20,457 bases of DNA from Nemertoderma westbladi (taxonomy: Eukaryota; Xenacoelomorpha; Nemertodermatida; Nemertodermatidae). Shown here piece by piece: positions 8,551 through 18,435 of the stretch. How positions within the stretch are numbered: the first letter of the stretch is position 1; every line of letters starts with the position of its first letter. A program made the translations under genes and the position numbers. Under the pieces are notes generated by a model that made no database searches, was not told where the DNA came from, and was given only the letters and a program-made list of their open reading frames with translations. The DNA is taken from assembly GCA_032718475.1 (NCBI GenBank), contig JAUCBJ010005306.1:1-20457 (forward strand), read 5' to 3'.

Positions 8551-9663
8551 AAATTATTTATTACTTGGGAAAAAAACTTACACGCCCTTTACCCATGTAC
8601 GTGTAATACGTAATTTTATTCTTAAATTGAACTGTACAGTAGTATTTCACTATTTTTTATTGTTTCCATAGTTACTGCGTTTGCAATTATTGTACTATTC
8701 AACTCTCGATGTTGCTTTACTCAATGTTAAATAATTTAGTGTTCTCGAAAATTTATTACGTAACTAGAGAGCAACTTAACTACATAAACCAATGGGTATT
8801 GAGTTCCGTTTTGGAGTTCGCCTTGCAGACACTAAAGTTGGAATAACTTTTGAGTGTTTGAATGGATTTTGCTCAAATAACGAGCAAACCTTTTCTACTT
8901 ATCGATGCTCTTGCAAACACATGTAAAAAATGTTCAAAGAAATTCCACCAAAAATATTTAACTTTACTTTTTTCGCCGAGAAAAAAGTAAAATCAATGCT
9001 TTTCATATTGATTACATTTTTCCATTGGGAAAAAAGTACTCCCTTTTCTCCCTATTTTATGAGGTATAGGCCTATTCGAGCGAAAAAGTAACAATTGAAG
9101 AATAAAAAATATATAATACGAAAATTATAGCAAAATCTTCTGGAATTTAGTTATCTATCTAAAGGACACCAAGGCATTGGACTATACTGTAGCTATGCCG
9201 ACGAACGGGGTCAGGTTCGTGGCGATTTGATAGTTGGAATATATTGATTATGTTATTGCCAGATAATTGGCGAGCTGATGTATATAGATAGAGCCTCTAC
9301 TCCTGATTTATATTGTAATTCTTCGAACAATTAATGAAAAATATCTTATGAAAAGAAAAACGCGAAACTTTAACTTCATATTAGTCCCCCCCCCCCCCCC
9401 CCGCAGTAAGTTATTCTATATTTTTTAACTGGTATATAGTTATCTTTTTCGCAATAAGGCAAATTGAATAGTTTTTGACAACGAGCAAATTTTAAATTAA
9501 CGTCTAAACGTGTATTTTCCAATTCCAAGGGAAACAAGTGCGAATATTTATACAATAATTTATGTATAACCTCTCAAAACTCTTTAAATAATGAAAATAT
9601 GCAAAAAAAAATATAAAATGCTTGCTATTATTATAGGCCTAATGCTAATTTTATAATTATTGC
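8551..9663. other. AT-rich spacer without a supported gene
   Basis: No coding region is supported. It contains a C17 tract at 9386-9402 and two TAGGCCTA palindromes (9067-9074 and 9634-9641). The rest is plain AT-rich sequence. Confidence 0.5.
9386..9402 (+). repeat. C17 homopolymer
   Basis: Seventeen C, i.e. a G tract on the minus strand. One of the long mononucleotide runs scattered through the intron. Confidence 0.9.
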
Positions 9664-11062
9664 ATGTGCGACCAAAACTCAGAAATGAAAACAAATAAGT
9701 TGGTGCCAGTTCCCAAGAAGGGCAACCTAACACTCTATGGTTCTTTTCGGGGAATCTCATTGATCTCGATTGCTGCAAAGCTATACAATAGGATTCTATT
9801 AAATCGCATCAGGGATCCCATTGAGAGACTGCTCCGTGGAAATCAGAATGGGTTCCGTAAAGGTCGTGGGACCATGGAGCCCATTTTGGCACTTAGAAGG
9901 ATAATTGAAGAATTATCAAAAAAGAGCATCTGGCTGTTATCTTTGTTGACTTCTTCAAGGCCTTTGATTCAGTCTCTCGCTCACGTATGTTCAGCATACT
10001 TTCATTATATGGGATTCCTGATGAAATTATTGCAGCAATCAGATCAGTATACGATGGTTCGACAACATTTGTGTCTACTATTGACGGTGACACAGAACCA
10101 TTTGAAGTGTTATGGGGCGTCCTCCAAGGAGACACACTTGCACCATTCTTGTTCATTATTGTGGTTGACTATGTTCTACGCATGTCCTTAGATCATCATA
10201 ATGATGATGGGGTGATGATAACTCCACCTACTGGCTCCAGAAGTCGAGGAAATCCTGCCAAGTACCTAACTGATCTAGACTTTGCTGATGACTTAGGAGT
10301 ACTCTCAGAATCATTAGAGGGAGCCCAACGGCTCCTCAGCTCATTAGAACATGCTGCTTCTAGTGTTGGTCTTTTTATTAACTCCAGAAAGACCAAAATT
10401 ATGACAGTTAACTTTGAAAGTCCTCAGCAAGTCTCTGATCGGATGAGCATAAGCTCAAAGGATGGTATGCTTGAGCATGTGGACGACTTCTGTTACCTGG
10501 GATCATGGATTCGGAAGTCAGGTGAGGACCTTCGAATACGTAAGGGAAAGGCATGGGCAGCCTTGAATAGGCTTTCCAGGATTTGGAAGTCACCGAGAAT
10601 TAATCGGAAACTTAAGGTCCGATTATTTAGAGCAGCAGTAGTTCCAGTACTCCTCTACGGGAGTCCATGCTGGGCTCTAACTGCTGAGGACACCAAATCT
10701 CTGGATGGCACATTCACAAGAATGCTACGCCGGGTTCATTGTGTCAAGTACAATGCACACATCTCCAACCAGACACTATATAACATTGGATGTGTCTCAT
10801 TGGTTCCCCCAAGCTTGACACTAGAACAAAATCGCCTCCGCTTTGCAGGACATGCTTTCGCCGTGAGGACCAGCCAGTGCATAATCTTGTACTTTGGCAG
10901 CCTCATGGAGTGAATAAGCATGGTGGACAGCCCATGACTTTCTTGAGACGCATCTTAAAGGACACTGGCCTGCTTGAAGATGCGGATGATCTAGCAAATG
11001 TCATGGGTGATAGGGAGTTGTGGCGGTGCAATTTTGTTGACAAGCCGGCACAGCATTCCTAA
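9664..11062 (+). pseudogene. Reverse transcriptase of a LINE, broken by two frame shifts
   Basis: Reading starts in one frame with LVPVPKKGNL, RGISLISIAAKLYNR and NQNGFRKGRGT. It then leaves that frame near the A6 run at 9918-9923. The second frame carries VIFVDFFKAFDSV (first catalytic Asp), GVLQGDTLAPFLFIIV and DFADDLGVL (the paired catalytic Asp, FADD at 10281-10292), then VGLFINSRKTK, CYLGSWI and PVLLYGSPCWAL. A second one-base shift near 10855-10862 moves the C-terminal part (HAF, then RREDQP to KPAQHS) into the third frame, which stops at 11062. All active-site residues survive, but the endonuclease and the intact frame do not. It is therefore a dead copy, probably not very old. Confidence 0.85.
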
Positions 11063-11149
11063 AAATGCAGCTGCAATGCAGCATGCCGATCCTAGTAGTA
11101 GACCAAAACTACTCTGTATAAAAAATCAATAAAAATAATAATCAAATCA
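9664..11149 (+). mobile_element. 5'-truncated non-LTR (LINE) retrotransposon copy
   Basis: The stretch encodes a non-LTR reverse transcriptase body and ends with an A-rich tail of short AATAAAAATAATAATCAAATCAA-like sequence near 11119-11149. There is no upstream endonuclease, so the copy is 5'-truncated, the usual result of target-primed reverse transcription. No long terminal repeats were seen. The RT style (RGISL, GVLQGDTLAPF, FADD, VGL.IN..KTK) fits RTE- or CR1-like lineages of invertebrates, but the clade cannot be fixed by eye. The left boundary is approximate (about 9664-9690). Confidence 0.8.
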
Positions 11150-11707
11150 ACTGTTTGGTAAGAAAGCTAGGCAAATATTTGGCTCTCCCCCTCTTCCCAG
11201 TAGCCAACTTTGGACTCATCTGTGTTTGAATCTACTTTAAAATACTGAAACTAGAATAACACAGTTCACTCAGCGCACAACTGCATTATTGGAACTAATT
11301 TCAGTATTCTGGTATCATTACTCTGTTGCTTAGATACCGACTTACAGTAGGCCTACACATGTCTACTGGTCAATTGCTGTACTTACACATTCATACATTA
11401 CACATTACAGCATTATATTGTTGCAGTCTTGCAGGTAGGCCATCTACGGTACCGGTACTTTATGTTGAACTGTTACAGTGTTAATATTGTTGAACTGCAT
11501 TTCCTTATTTCTCAATTCAGCAATTCGATCTATTACCGGTGCGGTAAGTGAGGTGGCTCCAGCGCGTGATACAGTGATAAGCTGATAAGGTTAAGAGGTA
11601 ACTGCTTTGGTTAGCCTGTTAGCCTACTCAGTTATAGTTTAAGACACATTCCATCATTCAAGCAATATAGAGAGAGATCTGGACATTTTTTCACACCAGA
11701 TACCAGA
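11150..11707 (+). promoter_or_regulatory. Calcineurin B upstream region (probable promoter and 5' UTR)
   Basis: No coding sequence. It contains GGTACCGGTAC at about 11449-11459, a related ACCGGTGCGGT near 11536, and TAGGCCTA at 11348-11355. The same GGTACCGGTAC word is found upstream of HAUS3. No TATA box or initiator is clear, so assigning the promoter here is inference from position. Confidence 0.4.
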
Positions 11708-12217
11708 ATGGGGAACGAAACCTCTCTCCCGACCGAGTGCGCAAACTTCGATGAAACGGAGATACGGCGTTTGGGCGCGCGGTTTCGTAAACTCGACATC
11801 GATCACTCGGGAACTCTAACCGTGGAAGAGTTCATGAAGGTCCCCGAACTCCAACAAAACCCGCTGGTCGCGCGAGTCATCGAAATATTCGACAAAGACG
11901 GCAACGGCGAGATCGATTTCAAGGAGTTTATCGAGGGCGTCAGCCAATTCTCGGTAAAAGGGGAAAAAGATGCAAAACTCCGATTCGCCTTTAAAGTTTA
12001 CGATATCGATAAAGACGGTTTTATTTCCAACGGGGAATTATTCCAAGTTCTTAAAATGATGGTGGGGAATAACCTGAAAGACTCCCAGTTGCAGCAAATC
12101 GTCGACAAAACGATAGTGAATGCGGATAAGGATGGTGACGGCAAGATAAACTACCAGGAGTTCTGTGACGTTGTTTACGGACTCGGTGTCGACAAGAAAA
12201 TGGTAGTCGACGTTTAG
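11708..12217 (+). CDS. PPP3R1: Calcineurin subunit B (EF-hand regulatory subunit), single exon
   Basis: This is the regulatory subunit that binds the calcineurin A catalytic chain and makes the Ser/Thr phosphatase respond to calcium and calmodulin. The frame of 169 residues is nearly the same length as human PPP3R1 (170) and is close to identical over long stretches ([50 protein letters not shown]). The N-terminus MGNETS keeps Gly2 for myristoylation. Four canonical EF-hand loops are seen at residues 30-41, 62-73, 99-110 and 140-151, each starting with Asp and ending with Glu at position 12. There is no intron, although PPP3R1 genes are usually split; the sequence is fully intact, so if it arose by retroposition it has stayed under selection. 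The ATG is preceded by A at -3 and G at -2. Confidence 0.97.
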   Translation: MGNETSLPTECANFDETEIRRLGARFRKLDIDHSGTLTVEEFMKVPELQQNPLVARVIEIFDKDGNGEIDFKEFIEGVSQFSVKGEKDAKLRFAFKVYDIDKDGFISNGELFQVLKMMVGNNLKDSQLQQIVDKTIVNADKDGDGKINYQEFCDVVYGLGVDKKMVVDV

Positions 12218-14125
12218 CTGCGACCGTGTGCCGTGGTTATAATATCGTGGAAAGTTGTTCTGGGCCAAATATTTGAGTGAGTGTTTTATTTATTCGTTTA
12301 AGTAATAATTGTTGCTTTAATCTAAGCCAATGCCGCTACGATCCCTGATATATACGTACGTGCAATACCGATTGTTCTACCGGTAGTGTGTATTACTCAT
12401 TGCAGTTAAGTAGGCCTACCTGTGCTGTAGTACGCTTGTTTGTATGTATGTGTAGTTTATGTAACCCACTAGTCTGCCAACGCGTTGACTAAGCAGTGTA
12501 CCTCCACCCTAATCAATTTGTTTTTAATTAATAAGCGTTTGATTTTGACGCACGAAATAACAGAAAGGCACAGATTCATCTCATATTCCTGAGCAATCTC
12601 TTTATTTCATCCATCGCATGTTATTCATTTTCGAATTCAATTCAACCAACGTGCTGTTCTTACATATCGCATATCCCCATGGCATACACATATATAGAGA
12701 GCTATGTGGTGTGTACATTGTACTTGTTTGCCAATAATAACACGAATCTATTATTATCCTGCACTACAAGAAGTATTTAGAATACCATAAACTGTAGGCT
12801 AACTATCTATTCATCAGATTCCAATGTTCTATTGCTCCTCCGTTGGTTGACACAACAATACGAATTGTTTTTGTTAAATTAACTTAAATTGTTTTAGGAA
12901 TTTCAGCATAACCCCATCATATAGCTATTATAGTCATTTTTAAAACGACTGCACAATAATAGTGGCTTACTAGAACGTGGCGAACTTTCTAGAATTCAGG
13001 AAGTTAGTCGCAAATCTACATTATTTATTGTTTTGATTAGGAGACAACGCGAAATTAAACTGCTCTTTCCCTTAAGTACTTTTTTAAACCCACCAAACAC
13101 ACACACAGTTTTGGTCTTTACTACCATTTTGCGCCATAACTTTTAGTACTTAGGCGATGTTTAGGCCTTTAGATTATAAGCGCTACCACCCCCCCCCCCC
13201 CCCCCCCCCCCTATCCTATGCCGCTATATATTTGCGAATCGGAAGCACTGTATGTAGTGCACTTAATCTGCCGGTCACTTAGATGTTAATTATTAATTAC
13301 AACTATTTTGTATATAATTGGTTCTAGTCTACTAATTATCATTGGTGTATTAGAGTTACACTGTACATTCAAGATTAACAAATCCAATTTTTCCACTTTT
13401 CTAATATTGATTTAATAATTTTATACATTTTCTTTTAATAATAAGAAGCTACAAGAATCCAATGAATTCACAATCTCCAAAGAAATAGTTATTTCAATTA
13501 AACGCAAACAAACAATATTATAACATTCAATATGTGTAGCAGAATTCAGGGTTGTCCGAAATATTGAAACGAAACGATTGATATTCTCCCAAGATCGAAC
13601 GAAATATTTTTTATAATTCTGTGATCAATCCTATTCTATAGTGGTTAGTGGTGTGACACACATAATTTTCCATTCACGATCTTCCTGGGTTATTTAATAT
13701 TTTATTCAACTCTTTTAATACTCTTTGTCTTTATACTGGGTTTCTAAGGTGGTGTCTGTTAGTTTCTTGTTTACTGATTTCGATTTCACCAATTCTCTTC
13801 ATCACCTCAGCTTCGCGACACACCCCTACCAACACGAATAATCTGGTGTGATGAAGTGTTTGTGCAATCTTCGTAATTGATATATTAATTATAACTTTAT
13901 GTAACCAGTTTCAAAACATGTGACCTTCATTATTAGTATTCCAATATATACCCAATTCTGTTTACATCGAATTATTTTGAATGCCAGTCGATTCCCCCCT
14001 GCCTGCGTTACTTTCTCATGGCGAATAATAAAATGGCAGGCCGTTAATCACATTGTGACACATTGTTGTTGATTTGGTTGGTAAACCGCATAACAATCAT
14101 ACATTACATCAGTAGCACATTTGTT
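12218..14125. other. Calcineurin B 3' flank and AT-rich spacer
   Basis: No gene seen on either strand. The first few hundred bases should be calcineurin B 3' UTR, but no canonical AATAAA was found close by. A C23 run is at 13189-13211 and a TAGGCCTA at 12411-12418. The remainder is AT-rich without recognisable structure. Confidence 0.5.
13189..13211 (+). repeat. C23 homopolymer
   Basis: Twenty-three C in a row. Length is uncertain for the usual homopolymer reasons. Confidence 0.9.
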
Positions 14126-14753
14126 GGAGACACAGGTGGAGCTTGGGGCTTTAAGTCGGGAGACACAGGTGGAGCTTGGGGCTTTAAGTCGGTAGAAACA
14201 GGTGGAGCTTGGGGCTGTAAGTCGTGAGACACAGGTGGAGCTTGGGGCTGTAAGTCGGGAGACACAGGTGGAGCTTGGGGCTGTAAGTCGGTAGAAACAG
14301 GTGGAGCTTGGGGTTGTAAGTCTGGAGAAACACGTGGAGCTAGGGACTTTAAGTCGGGAGAAACAAGTGGAGCTTGAGGCTGTAAGTCGGTAGAAACAGG
14401 TGGAGCTTGGGGCTGTAAGTCGGGAGACACAGGTGGAGCTAGGGGTTGTAAGTCTGGAGAAACACGTGGAGCTTGGGGCTGTAAGTCGGTAGAAACAGGT
14501 GGAGCTTGGAGCTGTAAGTCGGGAGAAACAGGTGGAGCTTGGGGCTGTATGTCGGGAGAAACAGGTGGAGCTTGGGGCTGTAAGTCGGTAGAAACAGGTG
14601 GAGCTTGGGGCTGTAAGTAGGGAGACACAGGTGGAGCTAGGGGTTGTAAGTCTGGAGAAACACGTGGAGCTTGGGGCTGTAAGTCGGTAGAAACAGGTGG
14701 AGCTTGGGGCTGTAAGTCGGGAGAAACAGTTGGAGCTTGGGGCTGTAAGTCGG
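14126..14753. repeat. 33-bp minisatellite, 19 units, open on the minus strand
   Basis: Nineteen head-to-tail 33-bp units. On the minus strand every unit translates without a stop as a DLQPQAPPVS(P/T)-like 11-residue repeat. The open frame runs from a TAA near 14829 down to about 14104 but has no ATG before or inside the array, and no convincing splice acceptor precedes it. Because 33 is divisible by three, an open frame needs no selection. Higher-order structure is visible: a block of about four units with Arg and Leu variants occurs twice. On the plus strand 15 of the 19 units contain GTAAGT. I favour a non-coding minisatellite; a repetitive Pro/Gln/Ser protein segment is the alternative. 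Confidence 0.9.
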
Positions 14754-15939
14754 TCTGTTTATCAGTTTTAGATTTATACAACTTCCAGTGGAGTTTCCAT
14801 GGAATTATGAACCTCCAGCATCCATTTTAGAAAGTATTAACCTTTCAAGGTATAAGTAAATATTGAATTGTCGGTATGGCATCAATATATTGTGGCGTAG
14901 TGGGATGCGGCATGAATCCCCACTAAACATCTTTCATTAATATACAGTATACACAACACATACTGACATCCATTGGTTTGTTGACCTTAGAATCAAGTCA
15001 AAGTCAGTAGTTTCGAGCCGAATAATTAATTTAGTAGTTTATTTGATGACAGAGTGAGTCATTTTAACAAAATAATTATCGTATATTAAGACATGATTTG
15101 ATTACGCCAAGAAATACTATTTCACATAACGAGTATGCGGACGTAATAATGTGGTTAGAAAGAAAAGTAAAATAATAATTTATTTCAAGTTGTATGGGAC
15201 GAGTCAGAATTATGAGTTATGAACGGTTATGACCGCTCGCCAAAGTCTGTGTTGATGTGCGTATTGGAAGCCAATAACTATGCCAAATCTAATCTGTTCT
15301 TTACAAATAACTAATTAACCGCTCAGTCTGTGTCACATCGGTAAATTAAATAGACGTAATTGATTTGATTATTTAATTAACCGGCGGCCTATAATCCCCA
15401 GTCGCCTATCAGAGATCAGACAAAGGTTCCACGCACTGAAATAGCATATATACCGTCTGAGAGTTGTATTGGTGTTAATTTTGTCACGTAGCAGATAATT
15501 TCACAGAATAATGACGAATTATGATCGTGTATTGCTAACACTAACATTTTATTAATTAATTTACATATTGTACGATAAAATATACTTTATTTCCCTTCTC
15601 GTCCATAATCTAAAAATAAAATAATTTAATTGAACAATTTAATTGAATTAATAGAGCTTATTGGCCTAGCTCGCTGCGCTCTCTCCTCTCGGCCAATAAG
15701 CGATCTCACCACAAGCGGTTGATAAAGCCTATTTTCCTTAAGAATTCACAATAAGTAGTTGATTTTATTATGTCAGTGACTTAATAAACTATAAACTGCT
15801 GCAATACTAGAAGCCAGATAAAACGAGAAATCAGCACTCCATATGTACAACAATATGTAGTGCAAGTCAAGTTAGGCCGTGTAGCGTGTAACTTAGGCTA
15901 GAAATAGCAACATTGATTTTACGTAGCAACAAGGTAACA
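14754..15939. other. AT-rich spacer; one hairpin, no gene
   Basis: No supported coding sequence. The notable structure is a perfect 11-bp inverted repeat at 15656-15701. TTAATTAA-type words are frequent. Confidence 0.5.
15656..15701. repeat. Perfect 11-bp inverted repeat with GC-rich loop
   Basis: GCTTATTGGCC at 15656-15666 pairs exactly with GGCCAATAAGC at 15691-15701 around a 24-nt loop rich in CTCGCTGCGCTCTC. It stands out from the AT-rich surroundings. It could be a foldback relic; no role is shown. Confidence 0.7.
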
Positions 15940-16124
15940 ACTAACTATAGGTTGGTTTGTATCTTGTTTACAGATAGGAGAGAGGGGGGGGGGGGGCAAT
16001 AAAAATGCCTCCCTCTCCAGGGGAAATTGGTTAATCTTATTTAATACAGACAACGTAACTATCGGTTTGTATCTTATCTTAACTATCTTAGTTAAGGGGG
16101 TGGGGGGGGGGGGGGGGGGGGGGG
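15940..16124 (+). repeat. Two degenerate tandem copies of a unit ending in poly-G
   Basis: A segment with TAACTAT, then GGTTTGTATCTT, then TTA, and a G-rich end occurs at about 15940-15996 (ending in G13) and again at about 16055-16124 (ending in G5-T-G23). Between them lies GCAATAAAAAT...CCCTCTCCAGGGG...AAATT (15996-16028), the sequence shared with 1733-1770. The poly-G therefore seems to belong to a repeated unit rather than arising independently. Confidence 0.65.
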
Positions 16125-16797
16125 TAACACCCCCAAATGTATACATCAAATTGATAAAATATAAGTAAGTATGGAGGGAAATTCAAACGTGTGGTAGTTG
16201 TTGGAGTGCAGAGCACACATCATCAGATGAATGCCTATTTGCTATGGCAGTCGTCACATTTATTATTGGTGATCAAGCTGGCAGCCAGAGGACCAGGTGC
16301 AAGAGCTAGGCAGCTATGGGTCAATATACTGTAGAAAACTCCATATAGTTTATATAAAGAAATACTGAAAAGTAGGATATGCTGTGGAAAAAAAAACAAA
16401 GCATACCCAGTACTATGTTTTTTCCTTTTTTTTTCTTCTAAAGAATTAGCTTTAGCTCCGACCCTGTGAACTGTGAGTGTGACCACAAGGCAGCCAAGCA
16501 TTGGATCCCCACTATTGGCTACAGAATATAATTAGATTTACTGCTGTACCCTCTTAAGTCTGTCAGTAATAAACAGTTAATAGATCCAGAGCCAGAGGTC
16601 TATAATATACAGATATAATATACGGCTATTGGTACCGGTACTGCATGCCAGGTACCGGTACCGGTACTATTGCAACCCAAGTGAAGTTTAATACTAAAAC
16701 AGTAAAACGAGGCAACTTTTCACCAACTTTCCAACCCCGCAACCATTCCTGCATCCTACACTAACAAACAACCCAATCCATTCCGAGTCGATCAGTA
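16125..16797 (+). promoter_or_regulatory. HAUS3 upstream region with GGTACCGGTAC repeats
   Basis: No coding region is supported. Around 16629-16666 the words GGTACCGGTAC and GGTACCGGTACCGGTAC occur, 130-170 bp before the HAUS3 ATG, and a similar word lies before calcineurin B. I take the proximal part as promoter and 5' UTR by position only; no TATA box is evident. Confidence 0.4.
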
Positions 16798-18435
16798 ATG
16801 GCCTCCTCCACGGGTGATTATTACCTCCGGCTTGTAAACCTCCTTCAACGACTCGGTTACCATAGCAACGATCCCGACGCGATCGCGGAATTGTTTAAAA
16901 ATGAAAAACACGCGATATTTTGGAAAGCAATAACAGATGCTGTTACTGATATAGCAGATAAAGAACCAGGACCAATCGATAAGGAAATATTGAACATCGG
17001 CGAAGGCGATCATAAGGACTCGAATCCGGACGAAACGGTTCCTAATCCTAACATCGAGGAACTTAATCTCATGGTTGGCAAACTAACGCGACATAAAAAT
17101 CATATTAAATCCGTAACGACCCTGGGTAAACTGAATGCCCATCGAGCGAAAGGAGAAGCTGTAAAAACATTTAGGGATGTCATTGAGGATGAAAAAGTTG
17201 AACTCAATAACATTGGGGAAGTCATAAACGATATTAAAACCTCGTTGTGCGACGAAGATAATTCACTATCGAGTATGAACTTAGATAAATGTTACGAGGA
17301 AGAGAGGAGGTTCACACAGGAACTCGCCAAGTTGGCCTCTATTAAGTTTTCCGGTCTCGAGAAATTCTCGGATAACAAACCCTCGTGTCAACTGGTTAGC
17401 TTAGAAGAATCGGAGACATCCAGCACGTCTGAGGTAAGCGAAGCGGATAAAGACGAATTATTCCGATTGAAGAAAGCCTACGGGTTAACAGAGCTGCACA
17501 GAATATCGGCTCGGTGCGACGAAGTCGGGGCTTTAGCAGCCAAGAGAATAGTTGATGAAAAACTAAGCCGACAATCTTACAGCGCAAACTCGCACGCGGA
17601 CCCCCAACTTCTACAGGCCAAGATAATCAAAAACAAATTGGAATGCAAACAACAGGAAGCCGAAATAAAAGAGGCTTATAGTAAAGAAATACCCCAACTT
17701 ATAGAAACTCTAGCGGCGTTGCAATCTAACGAGATCCTAGCCGGTAATTATGAGGTCAAGTTAAAAAGACAGGCTTACTTTACAGCCCAGCAGGACAGCG
17801 TGATAACCGAGCTAATAGAACAACGGAGTCGCTATCAGATGATACAACTATGTCTGGACAGCGAGGAGAACAAACGCAAACAACTATACTCGTTGTTGTT
17901 CGTTCTAAACGAGTTGCTAAGCAATAAACTCCGGGTCTATAAGGAGTTAACGAGCCCCGAAGTCAACCCGGAAGTCGTCGACAAGAAGACAGTCCGAGCC
18001 ACGATCGATTCCCGGGATACAACCTTCCAGAATCTGTACGCCATGGCGAGCGGAGAATCTACCGAGCTCATTCAAAAGTATTCGCAACTCAAAGCCAACA
18101 TAGACGCCTTGAAACAAACAGTTAACGATGACGCCATACCGACGGATGACGTCATATTAGCGGTGACGTCTCTAGTTGAGAAAATCGAGAACTGCAAAGA
18201 GGTCGCTTTCAGTGGGTCGTCTAGGTCCGCGGTGGAGGAGACAATAAAGACTTTGAGCGACACGCTGAGAACTCTGGAACAACATATACTGGAGTTGGAA
18301 CTCAGGAGTAAGAGGCATAGAGATGGACTCACCGGTGTCGCCGCTATCGTACACAACGAGCTGCCCGGGGCCTTCCTAAGCGGAGACCCGAAGAAACTCA
18401 AGGAATTGACTACCAAAGCGAGAGACTCTATCTAG
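16798..18435 (+). CDS. HAUS3: HAUS augmin-like complex subunit 3, single exon
   Basis: HAUS3 is a coiled-coil subunit of the eight-protein augmin complex, which binds spindle microtubules and recruits the gamma-tubulin ring complex for branching nucleation. The frame of 545 residues compares with about 603 in human. The clearest match is residues 318-420: YEVKLKRQAYFTAQQDSV and LIEQRSRYQMIQL, then VYKELTSPEVNPE and ATIDSRDTTFQNLYAM, which parallels human KQDYYTARQELVL, LIKQKASFELLQL and TIDTKDYSTHRLYQVL. The N-terminus (residues 8-45, LVNLLQRLGY then ELF..E...FWKAI) matches the family start. The rest is Glu/Lys/Leu-rich and predicted coiled coil. The ATG at 16798 has A at -3 and G at +4. No stop, shift or intron is present. 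Possible poly(A) signals are ATTAAA at 18584 and AATAAA at 18789. Confidence 0.93.
   Translation: MASSTGDYYLRLVNLLQRLGYHSNDPDAIAELFKNEKHAIFWKAITDAVTDIADKEPGPIDKEILNIGEGDHKDSNPDETVPNPNIEELNLMVGKLTRHKNHIKSVTTLGKLNAHRAKGEAVKTFRDVIEDEKVELNNIGEVINDIKTSLCDEDNSLSSMNLDKCYEEERRFTQELAKLASIKFSGLEKFSDNKPSCQLVSLEESETSSTSEVSEADKDELFRLKKAYGLTELHRISARCDEVGALAAKRIVDEKLSRQSYSANSHADPQLLQAKIIKNKLECKQQEAEIKEAYSKEIPQLIETLAALQSNEILAGNYEVKLKRQAYFTAQQDSVITELIEQRSRYQMIQLCLDSEENKRKQLYSLLFVLNELLSNKLRVYKELTSPEVNPEVVDKKTVRATIDSRDTTFQNLYAMASGESTELIQKYSQLKANIDALKQTVNDDAIPTDDVILAVTSLVEKIENCKEVAFSGSSRSAVEETIKTLSDTLRTLEQHILELELRSKRHRDGLTGVAAIVHNELPGAFLSGDPKKLKELTTKARDSI

Noticed and set aside
15919-16149. Minus-strand frame with a poly-proline stretch
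   Set aside because: The prolines come only from the poly-G tracts; there is no other coding evidence.
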